Under the pieces are notes generated by a model that was given only the letters and a program-made list of their open reading frames with translations, did no database searches and had not been told where the DNA came from. A DNA stretch of 64,000 nucleotides from NCBI GenBank assembly GCA_023055505.1, contig JALIRH010000002.1:56664733-56728732 (forward strand), written 5' to 3'. Position 1 is the first letter of the stretch; each line of letters opens with the position of its first letter. Of the stretch, positions 12,201 through 27,200 are shown one piece after another. Source of the stretch: Callipepla californica brunnescens. Taxonomy: Eukaryota > Chordata > Aves > Galliformes > Odontophoridae. The position numbers were made by a program, and so were the translations under genes.

Positions 12201-15200
12201 TCAGGTCAAGCAGCTGATGTTTAATGTGATAGAGAAGGAGGAGTCAGCAGCCAGCACAGGTAGGGAAGGCAGCATCTTGTTGGTTTGCGTTGGTGTCAGA
12301 AAAGTCAGCTTTCATGTCTCAGGGCAGAGCAAGCACTGCAGTGTTTCAGATGCGGTAAGAGGAGGCCTGGCTGAGAAACTGTATCTGTACTGGTGAGCAG
12401 AGAAGCTGTCCATCAGCATTGGACAGAGACCAGATGTGAACGTGGATTTAAGATCCCCTACTGCTGTTTCCAAGCTGCTCATCACAGCAAACTCCACCCA
12501 TGCTCACTTTTCACAACCACTTCCTCTGTTTCTGCTCAGGCTATTTTGGTGCCCCTGGAGGCAGTCCAGTGGCCATGTGACTTCCTCCGCAACAAAACAT
12601 ATTCTCTTATTTCAACTTGATTAGTTTTTGGGTTTTTTTTCCTCTGACTCCAGGACTAATCATTGGCAACTGTTCTTACCAATCAGTAGGTTCAGTGTCT
12701 GTATGCAAGTGCTGTGTCGTATCGGTGTGCTGGGATTTAGTCCGTTGCTAGAACTGGACTACTCACATCCAGGTAGCTGAGGCTGTCGTAACACACTGTT
12801 GTGTCCTTACACGTTTCTTTATGAGTGTTTACTTTTGGGGAAGTGTCCATTTTCTGAAGATGGCAAAGTCATGTACTGTTTAAGAAAAGAAAACAAGAGA
12901 TAGAAACACACCTTAAATAGCTCTTGCACTCATAGACAACTTACATTTTCACGATTTTACATTGTTACCTGATCTTGAGCTAGGAAAATTATAAACCAGT
13001 AGCCTAATCTGTCTTTGCAGCTGACGCTTGCTTCTAGTCTATTCCTCATTCTCAAGTCAGAGAAGGTAATGAGCTTCAGCGTAGCTATCTTCATAGAAAG
13101 GTGAAATGACAATCAAGAAAGTCAATCGAGGCAAGACTGTGTGCTGTCTTAAGAATTTTTGCTAACTTGATGAAATTTTTTTGTCTGTGGTTGTGTAGGT
13201 TTCCAAAGAAACAAATAGATGCTTTCCAGAAATAGAGTGCCTTTCTTTTTTTCACCTTATGAAATAAAAGTTGAATACTTTTTGATAGATTTGAACTGGA
13301 AAGAAAACTGATATTGCAGAGCATGTCGTTGACTATTAAATATATTGCTTTCTATTAGCGAGGATATAGTATTGAAAAGGAGAAAGGAGGACAGGGAATG
13401 ACCCTTCAGACGGTCCTGTTGCCTTTATGGAAACTTCATGAGAAATGGCCATCATTCTGATTTTAGCTGTCTTTGACATTTTATAAGTAGAAAAAAGAAA
13501 AAAAAATGGTACTTCTTTTATGCTGTTATAATGCAAGTTCTTCCAGAAATTCCTAGATGCCAAAGCTGGTGATGCCCAGCAAAAAAAAAAGGCATTTTCT
13601 CCAATGCATTTCACATCCTCCCCCCTCCTCCCAACACTTCAGAGTCCTTAGGATTCTCCAGTCACTGAGAGTGGGCTTTATTTTAACAATGAGAAAACCA
13701 GTGTCTACTCAGACTACACTGGAGACTCACAGAAAGGCCTGAGTGAGATCTTCACCTAGTCTAAAACTCAGCTGAAGGTTTGCACTTGTTTCTGCTGCCT
13801 AGAGGAGCTGTCTCTTGTAATTTTCCATCTCTACCATATTCCAGATGATCATAGCAGAATAAGTGGAAGTATAAGCATAAGTGGGGGACCACTTATGTTT
13901 AAACAAGGTTTCTTACAGGTTACAAAACATGTGTAAGATGATAACTAGTGCAACAATATGATTCCCAAAGAGAAATTCAGAAACACCACAATCCCTTAAA
14001 AACTCCTCTGACCTGAAATGGTGCTTTAAAAAGCTGTTTTAGCATCTGTTACTGAAGAGAATGTGAAGTACAGGTTGTTTTGCTTTGTTTCTCCCATTTA
14101 AAAGTATTTCTGGATTAGAAACTACACTATATAGTGCTAAATGCACAGAAAAGTTATGCTCTGAAATTAGGACACTGCATTCAGTTTTGAGTGCAGTTGG
14201 CTTCAGCATTGTCTCTTTTAGGTTTTGATTTCTCTCAGTAAGAGATGTCTGTTCTTCACGCTAGTTAACGACTTGCAACTGTGAATAAAAGTCAGCTGTG
14301 GATGGAATATTATGATGGCTTCTTCTCTTCAAGACTTGATACAGTTACATATAAATAACACTGAAAAAAAATCCAGACATTTAGTACTTACATATGTCTA
14401 ATTGTCCAATATGTTGGATAAATATTACTGAAGACTCTTTTCAGTAAGTCATTTCTGTGGAAGATAATGGGTAATTTTACTACATTTGTTATTGCAAAGG
14501 CTACCTAACTAAATTTGTTATTAGAAGTGCAGAGTAGTGAGCAATCAGTGCTTCATTTTGAGTCCTCTCAAGTAGAATTAATCAGACTGGCATTTTCTAT
14601 ACTGAATTTGTTGAAGAGTAGACTGAAAAGCCCAGAGCAGCTGCAGGACTCAGAAAGAATGATGGGCTGAACTTGCACTGAAGATATGATATTGCCCCAT
14701 CTTTACTTCCATCTGTGAATGGAACATCTGGTTTTGAGAAAATGGAATGAGAAACTGCATAAATCACTATAAAGACTGTTTCTATTTCCAAGTGTAGTCC
14801 AGGGCACATTGTTTATGAAAGAGCACTGACAGTAGGGTTCAATTACTGGTAAAGCACAGTTTTAAATTCAACATTCGTGATTCATGGGGAGGCTAAAGAA
14901 AACGTTAGCAAAACTATGTCAGAAGTCAGTATCCTTCATGATAATTGCTTAGGTAAATGTTATGTTACTCACCCAGGTACTTGTTAGCATATCTACTGAA
15001 CAGGGTAAATACATGTACATATTAATAAACACAAGTTTTTTTGTGACAGTTCTAGAATTCATACTTACTAACATTCTTCTTCTTTAGATCTCTATATGTA
15101 GGCTCCATTACTTGCACAATCCCAGGTAGTATTCACATACTTAGTTTACTTGCTTCTCATTTGTAGTCCTCATTGTTAATGCAAAGAAAATAATTGTTGT

Positions 15201-18200
15201 TTACAATTAGGCATGAAAAATTGATCAAACTTTGCTATCAATGGTAAGGATTGTTGGTGCTTCTAAACAAATATGCCATGTAACAAATCAGTACTGAAGT
15301 ACTCAGTGTCACCCTTCAGTTCACTTTTTCAGAGAAAACTTTCCCTAATCTGTATTTCCTCTATTGCTCGTTAGTACTGCTCGACTCTAGAAACCTGTAG
15401 CACAACTTACATCCTAATGTCCAGTGATTAGTTCTTGTAAAAACAATTGGATTCCATTGGCTTGCATCTCTTTCTAGAGAGCACCGTATCAACTTCTTGC
15501 AAAAACAAAATCAAATGATGCTTCAGGTCAGTCTGCATATAGCTCTTGTTTCTCAGTACTGTCCTTGGCATAGTGGCTCAATTTGAGTCCCCTGTAGGAA
15601 CAAAGGGAGTCTCTGCCCCAGGAACTTGACACAGGCTTAACAAGCTTTGTTGCAAAAGCATAGCTTGGAAATAAAGAAAGAAAATCTATGTTTGAATATC
15701 TACACATATAATCAAAATAGCTTGAAAGGCAAAGTTGTTTTTTGATTGTGTGCAGTACTTCTTATGCATCAAGCATATCAAAAACATTATCACCATGGTT
15801 TAAAGTGTGTTTACGTGTGTGCACACATTACAGTCTCACTCTCCAGAGAACTACTATGTTTTTTTTTGAAAGTTTATAGCTTACAATTACCAGAGCCCAA
15901 TGACTTACATTTTCCTAACTGATTTCCAGCAGGCCAGTTTTGTCTGCTGCCTCCTGACAAGCCGCAGCATTCCAGCTCCCTTGTTAGACTGAAGGCACAT
16001 ATGTAAACAAGTATCTCCAAGGTTGATCTAATTCTTTGGTGGAAGTGATATGATAGTGAAAAATGGCCTAACGAGAAGTTTAATTGAGTGAATCATTTGC
16101 CTGTGCCTTTTGGATGGCAGAGCAGTTCCACCCAACAGTAAACATGAGGTCCAGAGCTCAAGGGCTTATGTGGACGATCTGTGAAACCTTTGCCCAGCTC
16201 TGCTTTGAGCGTTGCAGCACTAGATGCTGAATTTCCATTCTGTCTTTAAGGAGCCTGAAATGATATCCAGGCTCAAGGAGGTAGGAAGGAATGTGAATGT
16301 GGTTTTATGTGGGAAGACAAGAAGAATGAAAGGAGTATAATTGATCATATGTGTGTATTTCTTCATATTTGAAAAGAAACATTTATGCTGCAGATTCTCT
16401 CTTGAATATTTTCACTTGGTTCCACTGTCGTGCACACAGCTGCTTATGAAAACCAGTCAGACCCAGCAGCCCCACTGAAAGCCTTCCCATATAAACCCAG
16501 GGCTGTAGGCTTCAGCCTGTAGGATCTGTTTCCTCCCTTGGCTCCAATGATGGAAATTTATATTCTGTTCTGTTTCGTTAGCCTGAAAACTAACCAGTAC
16601 ATGCAAGTCTTTGATCAAAACTGAATGCTAAAAACAATTCTGCCACTCCCCCTTTGCATTGACTAGTGCTTAGTCACCCAAATACTCCTTTTGAAGTTGC
16701 TCTGTAGCTACAAAGAAATACATAAGCATCCCAAAGGCTAGGAGATACTGTACATAGCGAACAAGGGCCATCTTCTGATGTCATTTAGATACAGTATTTC
16801 TGAATAGTCTTCTATGCTGGATTTCATTGCAGGCGTCTGTAAGTGTTCTTTTCTTATAAAGAGAAGCTCAGGGATTCTTTTGTGATTTCTGAAGAGTAAT
16901 AGCACATCCTAGAAACACCAATGGAAAGAAATACCGATTCATTAAACAGTATGGTTAAAGACAGAAGACGCATTCACTGTCTGCATTTTCCTTTTCCTCC
17001 TAATACTCATAAGACTTCAGCGTGAAAGACAAGGGTGAGTATATCATTTCCAGAGTTTTAAAACAGCTCCTTATTTAGATCACCAGAAAATGGCCCCATC
17101 CCGCATAGGACGCAAAACCCAGCAATGCACTATTAAATGAAACCGTTCCAGATAAACTGCAAGCCAACTGACCCTGGAAATTTAGTACCCAAGTTGCGTG
17201 ACTCGAAAATCTGTTCAAAGCAAGGCATGGCTGCAGGCCTTGACTGTTGTACTTTAGTAACCATAGCAACACGGTCTCTGGAGACCGAATGCTAGTGAGT
17301 TTTCCTTTATTTCAAGGAAGAGTAATAAGAGAAATGTGGCTTGGAACTTCTTCTTTTTTTTTTTCTTTTCTTATTTTTACTATGCCATGACCTTGACCAA
17401 AATATCTTTGAAGTATTTACTGGCTGATTTTCTGCTATGGGACCAGAAAAAAAATATCAGGATATATAAAGGCTGTTGCCAAAGGAAGTTCTATCTTCCT
17501 CAAAATATTTGCCTTCATTCCCAAAGAGAACCTCTTTACTAATAATGTTCCTTAAACTTCTTAATGGAAGGAACTGATAACTTTCATCTCGCAGCTACCG
17601 AGGGCACCAGAATAATGTTGTACTTTCTTTGAACTGACAGATTCATTGTTTTTTTGTTTCAGTAGCAGGTGCGGCTTTTCGTGAGTACATAATTGGATGT
17701 ACATGTTTTTCAAAAGAACACAGGCCCCTGTCTGGTGCCAAGCTCTTTTTTTTTTTTTTTTGTTTCCCACTTGGAAAAAAAAGGGTGATTTCATTTTTAA
17801 GTACAATGTAGAAAACTCATGTAAGTGTTTTCAAAAAGCCAAATGCAAACAAACAAATGTTCACAATGCATATTTAAGTCTGTCTCACATGTTTCAGCTA
17901 TTATCCTGGATTAGAAATTCCATCTGTCATTGGATCCATATGGTTTGCCAAATGGCAGTTTACAGCCATGCCTTTTCGCAGATTAGAAGTTAGTTGGTTT
18001 CTGTTGCAGAAGTTCCACTGTCCGCACTGATGTCTTCGTGTGTGCGTGCATGCTTGTGTTCGTGCGCGCAATTATATGCAAATGGCTACAAATGATTGTA
18101 GGATGCAAGTGGACCTTATTAATTAAAACACAGCAGTCGCACGCAACGAAGATAACATTGACATTGAGCTAGGGAATTAGGTTGTTTTCTCCCCTGAAAT

Positions 18201-21200
18201 CCATGAGCTTTATTTTAGATTTTCCATTATTTACGCTCAAAGGAATAAACCAAGGTGGGGAGAGCTGCTCTTGACTTCTCTTTGCAGTCCTGTCTGTGCT
18301 TGGGGCAGGCAGGGGCCCTTCGCAAAGCATTAAAGGGCACTTCAATAGGCAGACTTCTGGCTGCCTGGCCAGGTCGTTGTGTGTTAGGCAGTGAGCTGCA
18401 GCGTGAGACTGGTCCAAGTCCTCTTTCCATCCCGTTCCCTCCTTACAGGTTATTGATAATTCAAATAGATTTCTGCTGTATTTTTGACACAGCACCCCAG
18501 TACAGTCTCCCCTGTGCTAGGAATGATGAAAAGCTATTGCTGTACATTTCATCTTCCTGTTAATTAGGAGATCTGGTAACTTACACCCAAAGAGCTACTA
18601 TGAACAGTTTCTGTTCATTATCATGTACTGAAGCTGTCTATCTCTTGTAGTCAGCTCAACAAACCATCAGCATTCTGTCCAGAATAATGCAAAATTATAA
18701 TAATCCAAGTTCCTGTAAAGGGCTTGAGTATGAACTAATATAAGCTACCTAAGAGATTTCTTTGAGAGATGAGAACAGGTCTTTTCCTACTAATTTACAA
18801 TCATTACAAACCATGTCCAGCTCCACCTGTGCTAGCAAACGTCCTCCTCCTTTTCCACAGCTACAGGCAGTAGGTAAGAAAAGTATAAATCAGGCCAATT
18901 CTCATTCTGTTCCAGTCTGTCTGTGCTACAGATGCCAGATTTCACACTGAACAGCACTTCAAGGTAATATTAAGAAAACATTTGGAATCGCGGGTAACTC
19001 TCTGGACATGAAGTTCTACTCCATGTCCAGCTTTTTTTTTTTTTTTTTTTTAATTGTGGTTAAAGCAGCAGGTTTCCCAGCTAAAATGAGGTTTAGGCAC
19101 ATGGAATTTGCGTTAATCCTCAATAGCTTCATGTGGCTTCATAAAAGTTGTTGTTGCACCAGAGTGGGTTATGCTTTTCCTGCCTGCAAGGCAGAGCATC
19201 TGAAGTCTGTGTTTGGGTCATGAAAACCAGAAACCAGGAGATGCATAGTTGAGAGATCTTAACTCAGAAAAAGACATGGGCATTTTGAAGAGCAAAACAA
19301 AAACAGTGAGGGGAAAATCTATAACTTCCTCAATTTACATCCCTCCTCAAATCCATACTCATTTCTGACTTAACCTCACTACATGGCTCCTTGAACCTTT
19401 CTTCCACTTCTTTCCTTTTACTCCTTCCCACCCTTCCTTAATACCTACTCCAGATGCAGTTCCCACTCCATTGTTCTGAACCCTCAGAAATGCACGTGTT
19501 CCCATTTCCCTTTCCCATATTACAAACCTGGTCCAGCCTAATACTGGCTTAATGAAAGAAAGACTTGTGAAAAGAATAGCCTGCCCACGTTTCACTGGAG
19601 GGAAAAAATTTTTACATTTTAAAGCGAATCTCTTAGGGTACATGTGCATACGTTCTGTAAGTTCTGAATTTCTAGCTGTACAGGTGAAACGAGGTCTTTT
19701 GGAAAGTGTCTGGTAACAGCTACAGGCATCTGCACAAAGGAGGTCCCTTAATTGTCCTGTAGTTATCTTTATGGAAATTCTTAGTCTGCCCAAATTAAAA
19801 GGCGTGCCAGATGTTCAAAGTGCAATAAAATTCCTAACATCGCTTCACTGATGGTTTCATTGCTGTGAAGATGAGTCCAAAGAGACAAGATGCCAAAAAC
19901 GCTTTCTTGTCTCCACTTGATATTGGAAGTGGGTATGACAGATACCGTCTTTGGAGGCTCCTCTCAGTACGCTGAAAGGCACAGATGTGAAGATGTAGAA
20001 ATCTTGGCATACCATCTTCTGTTTGGTAAGGTCCTGGGATTAATTTGGACATCTTTTTAAAAGCAGAAAATAACACCAACCCAGCAAGAGCTTGTGATTG
20101 AAGAGTAGACACAGATAACTTGTGAATCCACTAGCCAAAGATATCGCTTATTCTGAAAGGGATCTAGATTGATGGAGCAGTCCTGGAGATGAGCGCGATT
20201 TGCCCTTGGCTGTTCTTACATCTGACTCATGCTTGACATCCATTTGATCAAAAGAGATGCTGTTAGTGCTTTTTCCAAATGTAGGTGAGCCATTACAGTC
20301 TCACTGCTAGATTTTTCCAGCCACCGTTTCACAGCTTTTTCAAGGCCCAGAGCTCCTGGCCACATGTGGCCCAACTGGGCCAAGTTTCCAAAGGTGCTCC
20401 ACATTTATGGTTGGGGTCAAATCTTCTGAGGAGGTCAGCCTATTGTATGCTGAACTCTTGAAATGCTGCCCACCATTGTCACAGTGGGAACAGGCTTTGA
20501 GCAGTCTTGGAAATCTGGTCCTTATTTAGGAACTCCAAAGAGAACCAAGCTCCCAAAAAACATGTCAGTGTATCTACTAACTGAGCAGTTGAAAATCTGC
20601 TCCCATTGTGCTTCAGGCTTCAGGATTAGCTCAGGATTAAGACACACATCACAGCAACTGTAAATTGAGAGAAAGGTGAAGTAAGGATAATAAAAACAGC
20701 AGTACTTCACCAGCAGCTGTTTGAACTGCAATCTCTAAAGACCTGAAAACCATCACAGGAAAGGATCGTCTCATCTACCTTGGAATGCAAACCTGCTGGA
20801 GCGCAGATATGCCGCTGAATCTTTATCAAGGGAGGAGAGGCAAAATTAGTCAGTCTGCAGGCAGCGTGACGGTTGTTAATGTTCATGTCATGTATTTCAA
20901 TTCATTCTTACTTTTAATTTCAGATTTTTCTTGTTGCTTTCCTTATATCGCTGAATTTATTAACTTAGCATTTCTCTAGGCTAAATATTGTTCTCTATCA
21001 ATGAAATATTTATTGCCCGATTTTAATAATGATTGCATTTTTTGCAGTTTTACTGTGTTTGTGTTTTTACAAAAGCTTAGGAAAATAACCATACTTCAAA
21101 ATGCACATCATATCTTAAAGTCACAGCTACAAGAACACGTGTTTAATTTCTGTTGGAAATTATTATATTATCTATATGTTTCAATGCATAGAAATCCAAA

Positions 21201-24200
21201 GCATCATGGAATGGCATGTTTTAAATAAAAAAAAAAAGCAAAAGCAAGCAAACAGAAAGAAGACACATTATTACACTTTTAATAACATGAATTAATGTCA
21301 ATTTCAAATTCAAAATAGATAATAATATTGTAATGCAATATTGTAGTTGTATTGCAATTAGCCTGCCTAACTTTGTAAAAAAGCATGTTCCAGGTTGTTA
21401 TTCATTATTTCATGTTAGGGAGATCTTTATGCAAAAGTACTGAAACTACAGCAGTGTTTGTAAGGAACTAAACATTTTCCTAGTCCCTTGTATTCATTAT
21501 ATTAAGAGTAGCAGTATGATCCATATCTTACTAGGCAATCAGTAACAAATCCAGTACAAGACACTGGATTAGATCTTCGTTGTATGATCAGACTTACAAA
21601 AACATAAGGCATATTTCAGTAAAAAATAAATGATTTTTTACATTTCTATTCCATATTGAAAAAGCAATAGAGAAAGAATTTTTCACTGCCTCTTTCTGTG
21701 AGACAGCTAGAGGGTGTCAGACAGCAGCAGAAAGTAGCAGGCTCAATGAAACAGAATGAGATAGATCTTCACTTTCAAGTTTTTGGACCTTAAAGCTGTG
21801 GGCCACTGTTGCAGCAGCTAGGGGGTATTAAAAAAATTACATATGGTTTCAAAATGCAGTTGAACAAAGTCATCAAGATTTATTAAAATAGTTAGGGCGG
21901 TTGAAGGGAATATTAAAAGGTTATTTCAGAAGTTATTGAAGACAAGGGAAGCACTTGAATCGTGGGTGGCAGGGAGACTGCTCTAGGAAGCAGTTACACT
22001 CTTTGCTTCTGGAGTCAGGATGCTAGGATTGAATAGACTTTTGGCACTGCTTAGTCTGGCCACGCATTTCAGGCAAAACATATATGAATCTATGAAATTG
22101 AAAACATTTCCACAACCTAAATCCCAGAAATTTTACTCTGAATTGCAAAAAACAAAACAAAACAACAAACCCCAAAACCAAACGAAACCAAAGCAAAAAC
22201 TGAACAGCAAAAACATGCTACATTTATGCTGTTATTTTCCTTTTGCACTTAAAAGGTAATATTCAGTAGTTTTACAATCACAAAGACTGTATGTTATATT
22301 TGTTCATATTTGAAAAGGAGACTAAACTAGAACGTTATTTAAATTATTACTCCCATTTGTCTCTTTATTTCCTGATGATCACTGTTTTCCTTTCTTTAGT
22401 CACTGAATGGTTTTGCATTGGTGGTGAGTGCAGATGGCATGATATTTTATGCGTCTTCTACGATTGTGGACTACCTAGGGTTTCATCAGGTAACTATATT
22501 TGCAAATATTTCAAATGCTTAATGTTACTGTCTTTCTAATGACTTTCCTGCAGCCATTCCTGCTAACTGACTTTCTAAAATGCAGAACAGTATGCTGCTT
22601 TGCCCTATTCTTCTACTGCTGATTAAATGTACAGTATTACTCTTTTACTGCTCTGTTTTAGACTTTTTCTTTTTTGATTGGAGAGGTGAAGATGAATTCT
22701 TTGTAATGTCATAGGAGGCAATTTCCTTTTGTAAAGCTTTTGTTGACAGAAACAGGATTTATTATTAAAATCAAACTCATCCTTTTGTATGAGGTCCTGC
22801 TATTCTCGACCGGTTGCTTGCACAATATGAACATAATCACATTGAAAAAGACCTCCAGAGGTCATCTACTCCATCCTCCTGCTCAGGGCTGATCCAGTTG
22901 GATCAGGTTGCTCCAGCACTCATCTAGTCACATTTTGAGATCCTGCAGTCCTTCTGTTCTACCTTTACTGCAATTTCTTTTTCCACTTCACCCTTTACCA
23001 TCCTACTGCAATTTTTTTTTTTTTTTCACTTTTATCAAGCCTCAGTTTCTTTTCTTGGAGAACCTTAAATTAGAGAGGATTTTGCTTTTGTTGAACTTCC
23101 TAGGTTCCTGCCAGCCCATTTTTACAGCCTGTCAAGGTCTATCCAGCTCTCCCTGATTGGTACCCTTAGCAGAACTTTTGAGGCTGTGCTCTATCCCATC
23201 ACCCATTAGTCAAGAAATTAAACACTGCTGGACCCAGCGTCAATCCCTGAGGGACTTATTAGTTGGCTGCCAGTTGGGTTTTTATGATTTACAATTGCAA
23301 TACACTATTAAAAATAATCTTCTGAGGATATTAGATCAGAAAAGTAGATGTGAAAAACAGGAGCCAGTAACTTTCCTCAATGAGTCTTTGCTTTCAAAAT
23401 GTCCTACATCAGTCATTATGTTTTGGAAGATATCAACCCAAATTCTTTACTGTGAAGATGATGAGGCTGACCAAGAAGCTGTGGATGCCCCATACCTGGA
23501 GGTATTTGAGTCTAGGTTGGATGGGGCTTTAGGGAACCCTGACTAGTGGAAGGTGTCACTGCCCTTGGCAGTGGGGGTAGAACTTGATGGTGTTTAAGGT
23601 CCCTTCTAACCCCAAGTATTCTATGATTCTAAATACAAGATTCTGCCCCATTAAACCTACAGATTAAATGTTGCTTGTCCTAATTGTTTCAGACTGATGT
23701 AATGCACCAAAACATATACGATTACATTCATGTTGATGATCGACAGGATTTCTGTAGACAACTGCACTGGGCCATGAATCCTCCTCAGATGTTGTCTGGA
23801 CAGCAACTACAGACAGAAACAGGTAGGACTATGTACTGGTGACCGGAAATGTACGCATCACTGTACAATTTGAACTGCCCTCCACCTATTCCCTGTTCCT
23901 TGTCAAGTTAGATTCTTCACTGGAAAACTGCATGGTGGCCATTTATAGTGTTAATATCCCCAAAGTGATGGTACTCCATGATTCAGGATTTTACAGGGTA
24001 GTGTGTACTGTTGAGGCTAGAACAGTGATGTTTCCTTTGTTTTTCTCTGACTAATGTGCTTATGAATATTCCTATCCAGGCAGAATAAACAACATCAGTG
24101 TTCATCCTACTAGTCTTTTCTTCATACTAATCAGGACATGAGTATTTCAGTAGCAGGAAAAGATAAGCAACATGCAAAACTGTTATGTACAGTGCCACAG

Positions 24201-27200
24201 TGGCTACAAGACTTTCTGCCATTTGTTCCCCCTTGTAAAGTTACACAAGTGAGAGTCCTTAGAAGAATAAGTAAGTTTAGCATATATTTTTTCCTCTGAG
24301 GCTGTATTTGCCTAGAATGAGAAGTGGACATGTATGTTCAGGATTTCTCCTGTGTAAACCAGAAATCGTGGCTACAGAAAATAAGGTTGAAATTGCTAAC
24401 TTTCTGAATGGATCCCAGTGAGATGTATGTATTTCACCAACAGAAAAGGAAATCGTTTTTCTGATTAGTGGAGAGAAACTTGGAATAAATCCTTCAGCAA
24501 CTTTTATGAAGTCTCTTTAGGAACAGAGTCATGTACCTTCATAGAATTCCAAAGTTGGATAGAATGTATTTTGCAACAAACATACAGATCACAGGAACTT
24601 TGCCAAAATCAAATATGCAGAGAACAAACAAAACAATGTGCATGAGCATTTTAAACTATAAAAGTTATAAGCATTTGATTTTTTTTTTTTGTCCTAAGTG
24701 TATACAGTGGAGAATCTTAATTCCTGAATTCATTCTTCTGTACAAATACTTATGTGTGTCCTTTGGGAAATAAATGTTTCAAAAGCTGTGCACCTGTAGT
24801 CCAAAAATGGCAAATGCTTCATTAAAAATCAAGAAGGCAACAGCTGAGCATCAGCTAATCAGACACTGTTCATTTGTTTTATTTCTTTTTTTTTCTTGCA
24901 TTAGCATTTTTTTTCCTGATTTTGTTCCTTTTTCTAATGTACAGTCTCCAGTCTCTGATATTAAAATTTGTAACATCTGTTATCCTACTCTGCATCGTGA
25001 AAACCCACAGGAATTTGGGAAGTAAAGCAAAGTTTCTGAAGAAACTCACCTGAATCCCATTGTAGAGCCCTTCTTTTTTCTTTTGGTAGAGCACCTCCAG
25101 ATACGCCTATGCACAATGCAGTTCAATATTCACCCCTCGATAAAATACTGTTTAGCAATTTCCTTTTCAAGTAGGTACAGAACATCTTTGTTCTTTCCTA
25201 GTGTGATGTGATATTGTTCTTTACAGGAGAAGAATATATTCTCAGTAAACTGTTTAAAGCACAAGAGAATGACAGCACAACAACAGATTATTCTTCCTTC
25301 TTAACTCGTTGTTTCATCTGTCGAGTTCGCTGCTTATTGGACAGTACTTCTGGCTTCCTTGTAAGTAGAATTTTACTTAGACAACAGTAGTCACGATGCA
25401 TTAGATTTAAATCAGTTCACATGAAAAATACTGGTACATAGGGAGCTTGCAGCCATGGACAGAATACATTTTTTCCTTGCTGTACTCTAACAGGAAACAA
25501 CTAAAAGCATTTATTAATATGTATAAAGAACGGTGGAAGAAAAGGCTGTAATATTTCAAATGGAAAGAATTGATAAATTGTTATGTTTTAAGCTCTCCGG
25601 GACAGTATCTGTCCACTGCTGTACTGGCTCTAACACGAGGGTGGCAAAACTACGTTTCAGCCATTAGCATTTATTCATGAAGTGTTACTTTAAGGAACAG
25701 GAATAAAAGAAGTGATACCTTTTTCACTGTTGCAGCAGATGCTTTAATGATAAAAACAAAATTAAAAAGTCTTTTGAGTATTTAATATTCTTACTGAAAG
25801 TGGCTTATTTCTAGAAATCACTTCCCCGTTTGCTTAGTAAAGACCAATCTTGTTTTTTCCTCTAACAAGGACAGATGTGCAAAGAAAATGAGAGGAATAG
25901 TGAGAGATAGAAAAATGCAACCCATGTCTCGGATGCTCATTTGCAGGAAGATTATGGATCTGAACAGAGCCTGGAAAAAATAGAGATCCAAGCATGCAGG
26001 AAATAGCTGTTTGCACCATCAAAAGCTGCCACTCTTGGCAAACAGAACGTAATGCAGAACTTTTGCTTTAAACACACTGGAGATGAAAAAAGCGACAGCC
26101 TCAAAAGTCTCATTTTACTCTTGATAGAGTAAAATTTACTCACCACGTCTCTGAAATTGCACAGTTTAAACTTTATGAAGATAATAAAATTTTTGTGTTT
26201 TTTCTCCCTGTTTCAAAACTGACTTTGTTCTTACTTAATTGATAGGTGGCATAGCTTTCATTAGCATTTTTAATTGTTTATACATGAAATGCTAAAGATA
26301 ATTCTGTTGTGTTTTTATGTAACAGACAATGCAGTTTCAAGGCAAATTAAAGTTTCTTTTTGGACAAAGGAAGAAGTCCTCATCAGGAGCAGTATTACCA
26401 CCTCAGCTGTCCTTATTCTGCATAGTGGTGCCACTTCTTCTCCCTTCTGTGACAGAGATGAAGATGAAAAGCCTACTTGTGAAAGCAAAACACAGAGCTG
26501 ATGATGCAGCAGTGAATACAAAGTATCTTCAAATTAATCTCATGGCATTTAGTAAAGTATACTATGAGCTTTCTGTTTATTAAGTGTGTAAAAAGTACAA
26601 GTGATGCTGAATAACTCTCCATATCAACTCTTTCTTAGGAAGTCAATATGCATAATTTATCTGGGTTCTCCTTCCTAATCTTTGGAAATTATCAAAGAAA
26701 TATGTCATTCTACAGCTAGAAAAGTGGAAAAATGGGCAGTGGTCATGATTGGACAAAAGAAAAAAAAAGATGTGCTTCATATGTTTACTATCTTATTTGT
26801 GTTATTATTTACATTAAAAAAAGATAAAACAGAAAAACTTCAGTGTTTCATTTGGGTCAGGTCTAAATCATGCTGTCCAAGGATGGTCAGAAAATGTATT
26901 TAGCTATTTCTAGTCTGATGGTCTTAATGAAGGAAAAGGTTTGAAAAGGATTGTTATAGAATTCATAAACTCTGATACATATTTCTAACTAAAGATTGGA
27001 AGAAATCTATTAAAATCACATGATGATTATTGTAGATTAAAATCATGGTAATCGTTAAGTGGATTGCTGGTGGCAAGTGCCTTGAATGACAGGCAGAGCA
27101 GAATGTACACAACGTCTGTCTAAATTCAAGCTGAATCTTCTTAATTCCAGATATAGTAAGCCATGAGCATAATACTCCTAAACATAGCTATTCCTCTTAA

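Larger units (their letters stand above)
6257..22399 (+). other. AHRR intron 3 (16.1 kb)
   Basis: The longest intron of AHRR in the window. XRE matches lie at 17194-17203 and 18137-18146, near the 3' end of the intron, next to a short alternating GT/GC tract (about 18030-18070). No coding exon, RNA gene or recognisable full transposon was seen in the rest. Short open frames on both strands lack supporting features. Confidence 0.8.
22490..23692 (+). other. AHRR intron 4
   Basis: The intron carries two CR1 fragments in opposite orientation (22833-23245 minus, 23467-23630 plus). Nothing else is recognisable. Confidence 0.85.

Noticed and set aside
19359..19793. 144-codon open frame on the minus strand in AHRR intron 3
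   Set aside because: The plus strand is pyrimidine-rich here, which depletes stops on the opposite strand. The protein has no recognisable motif and no splice or promoter support.
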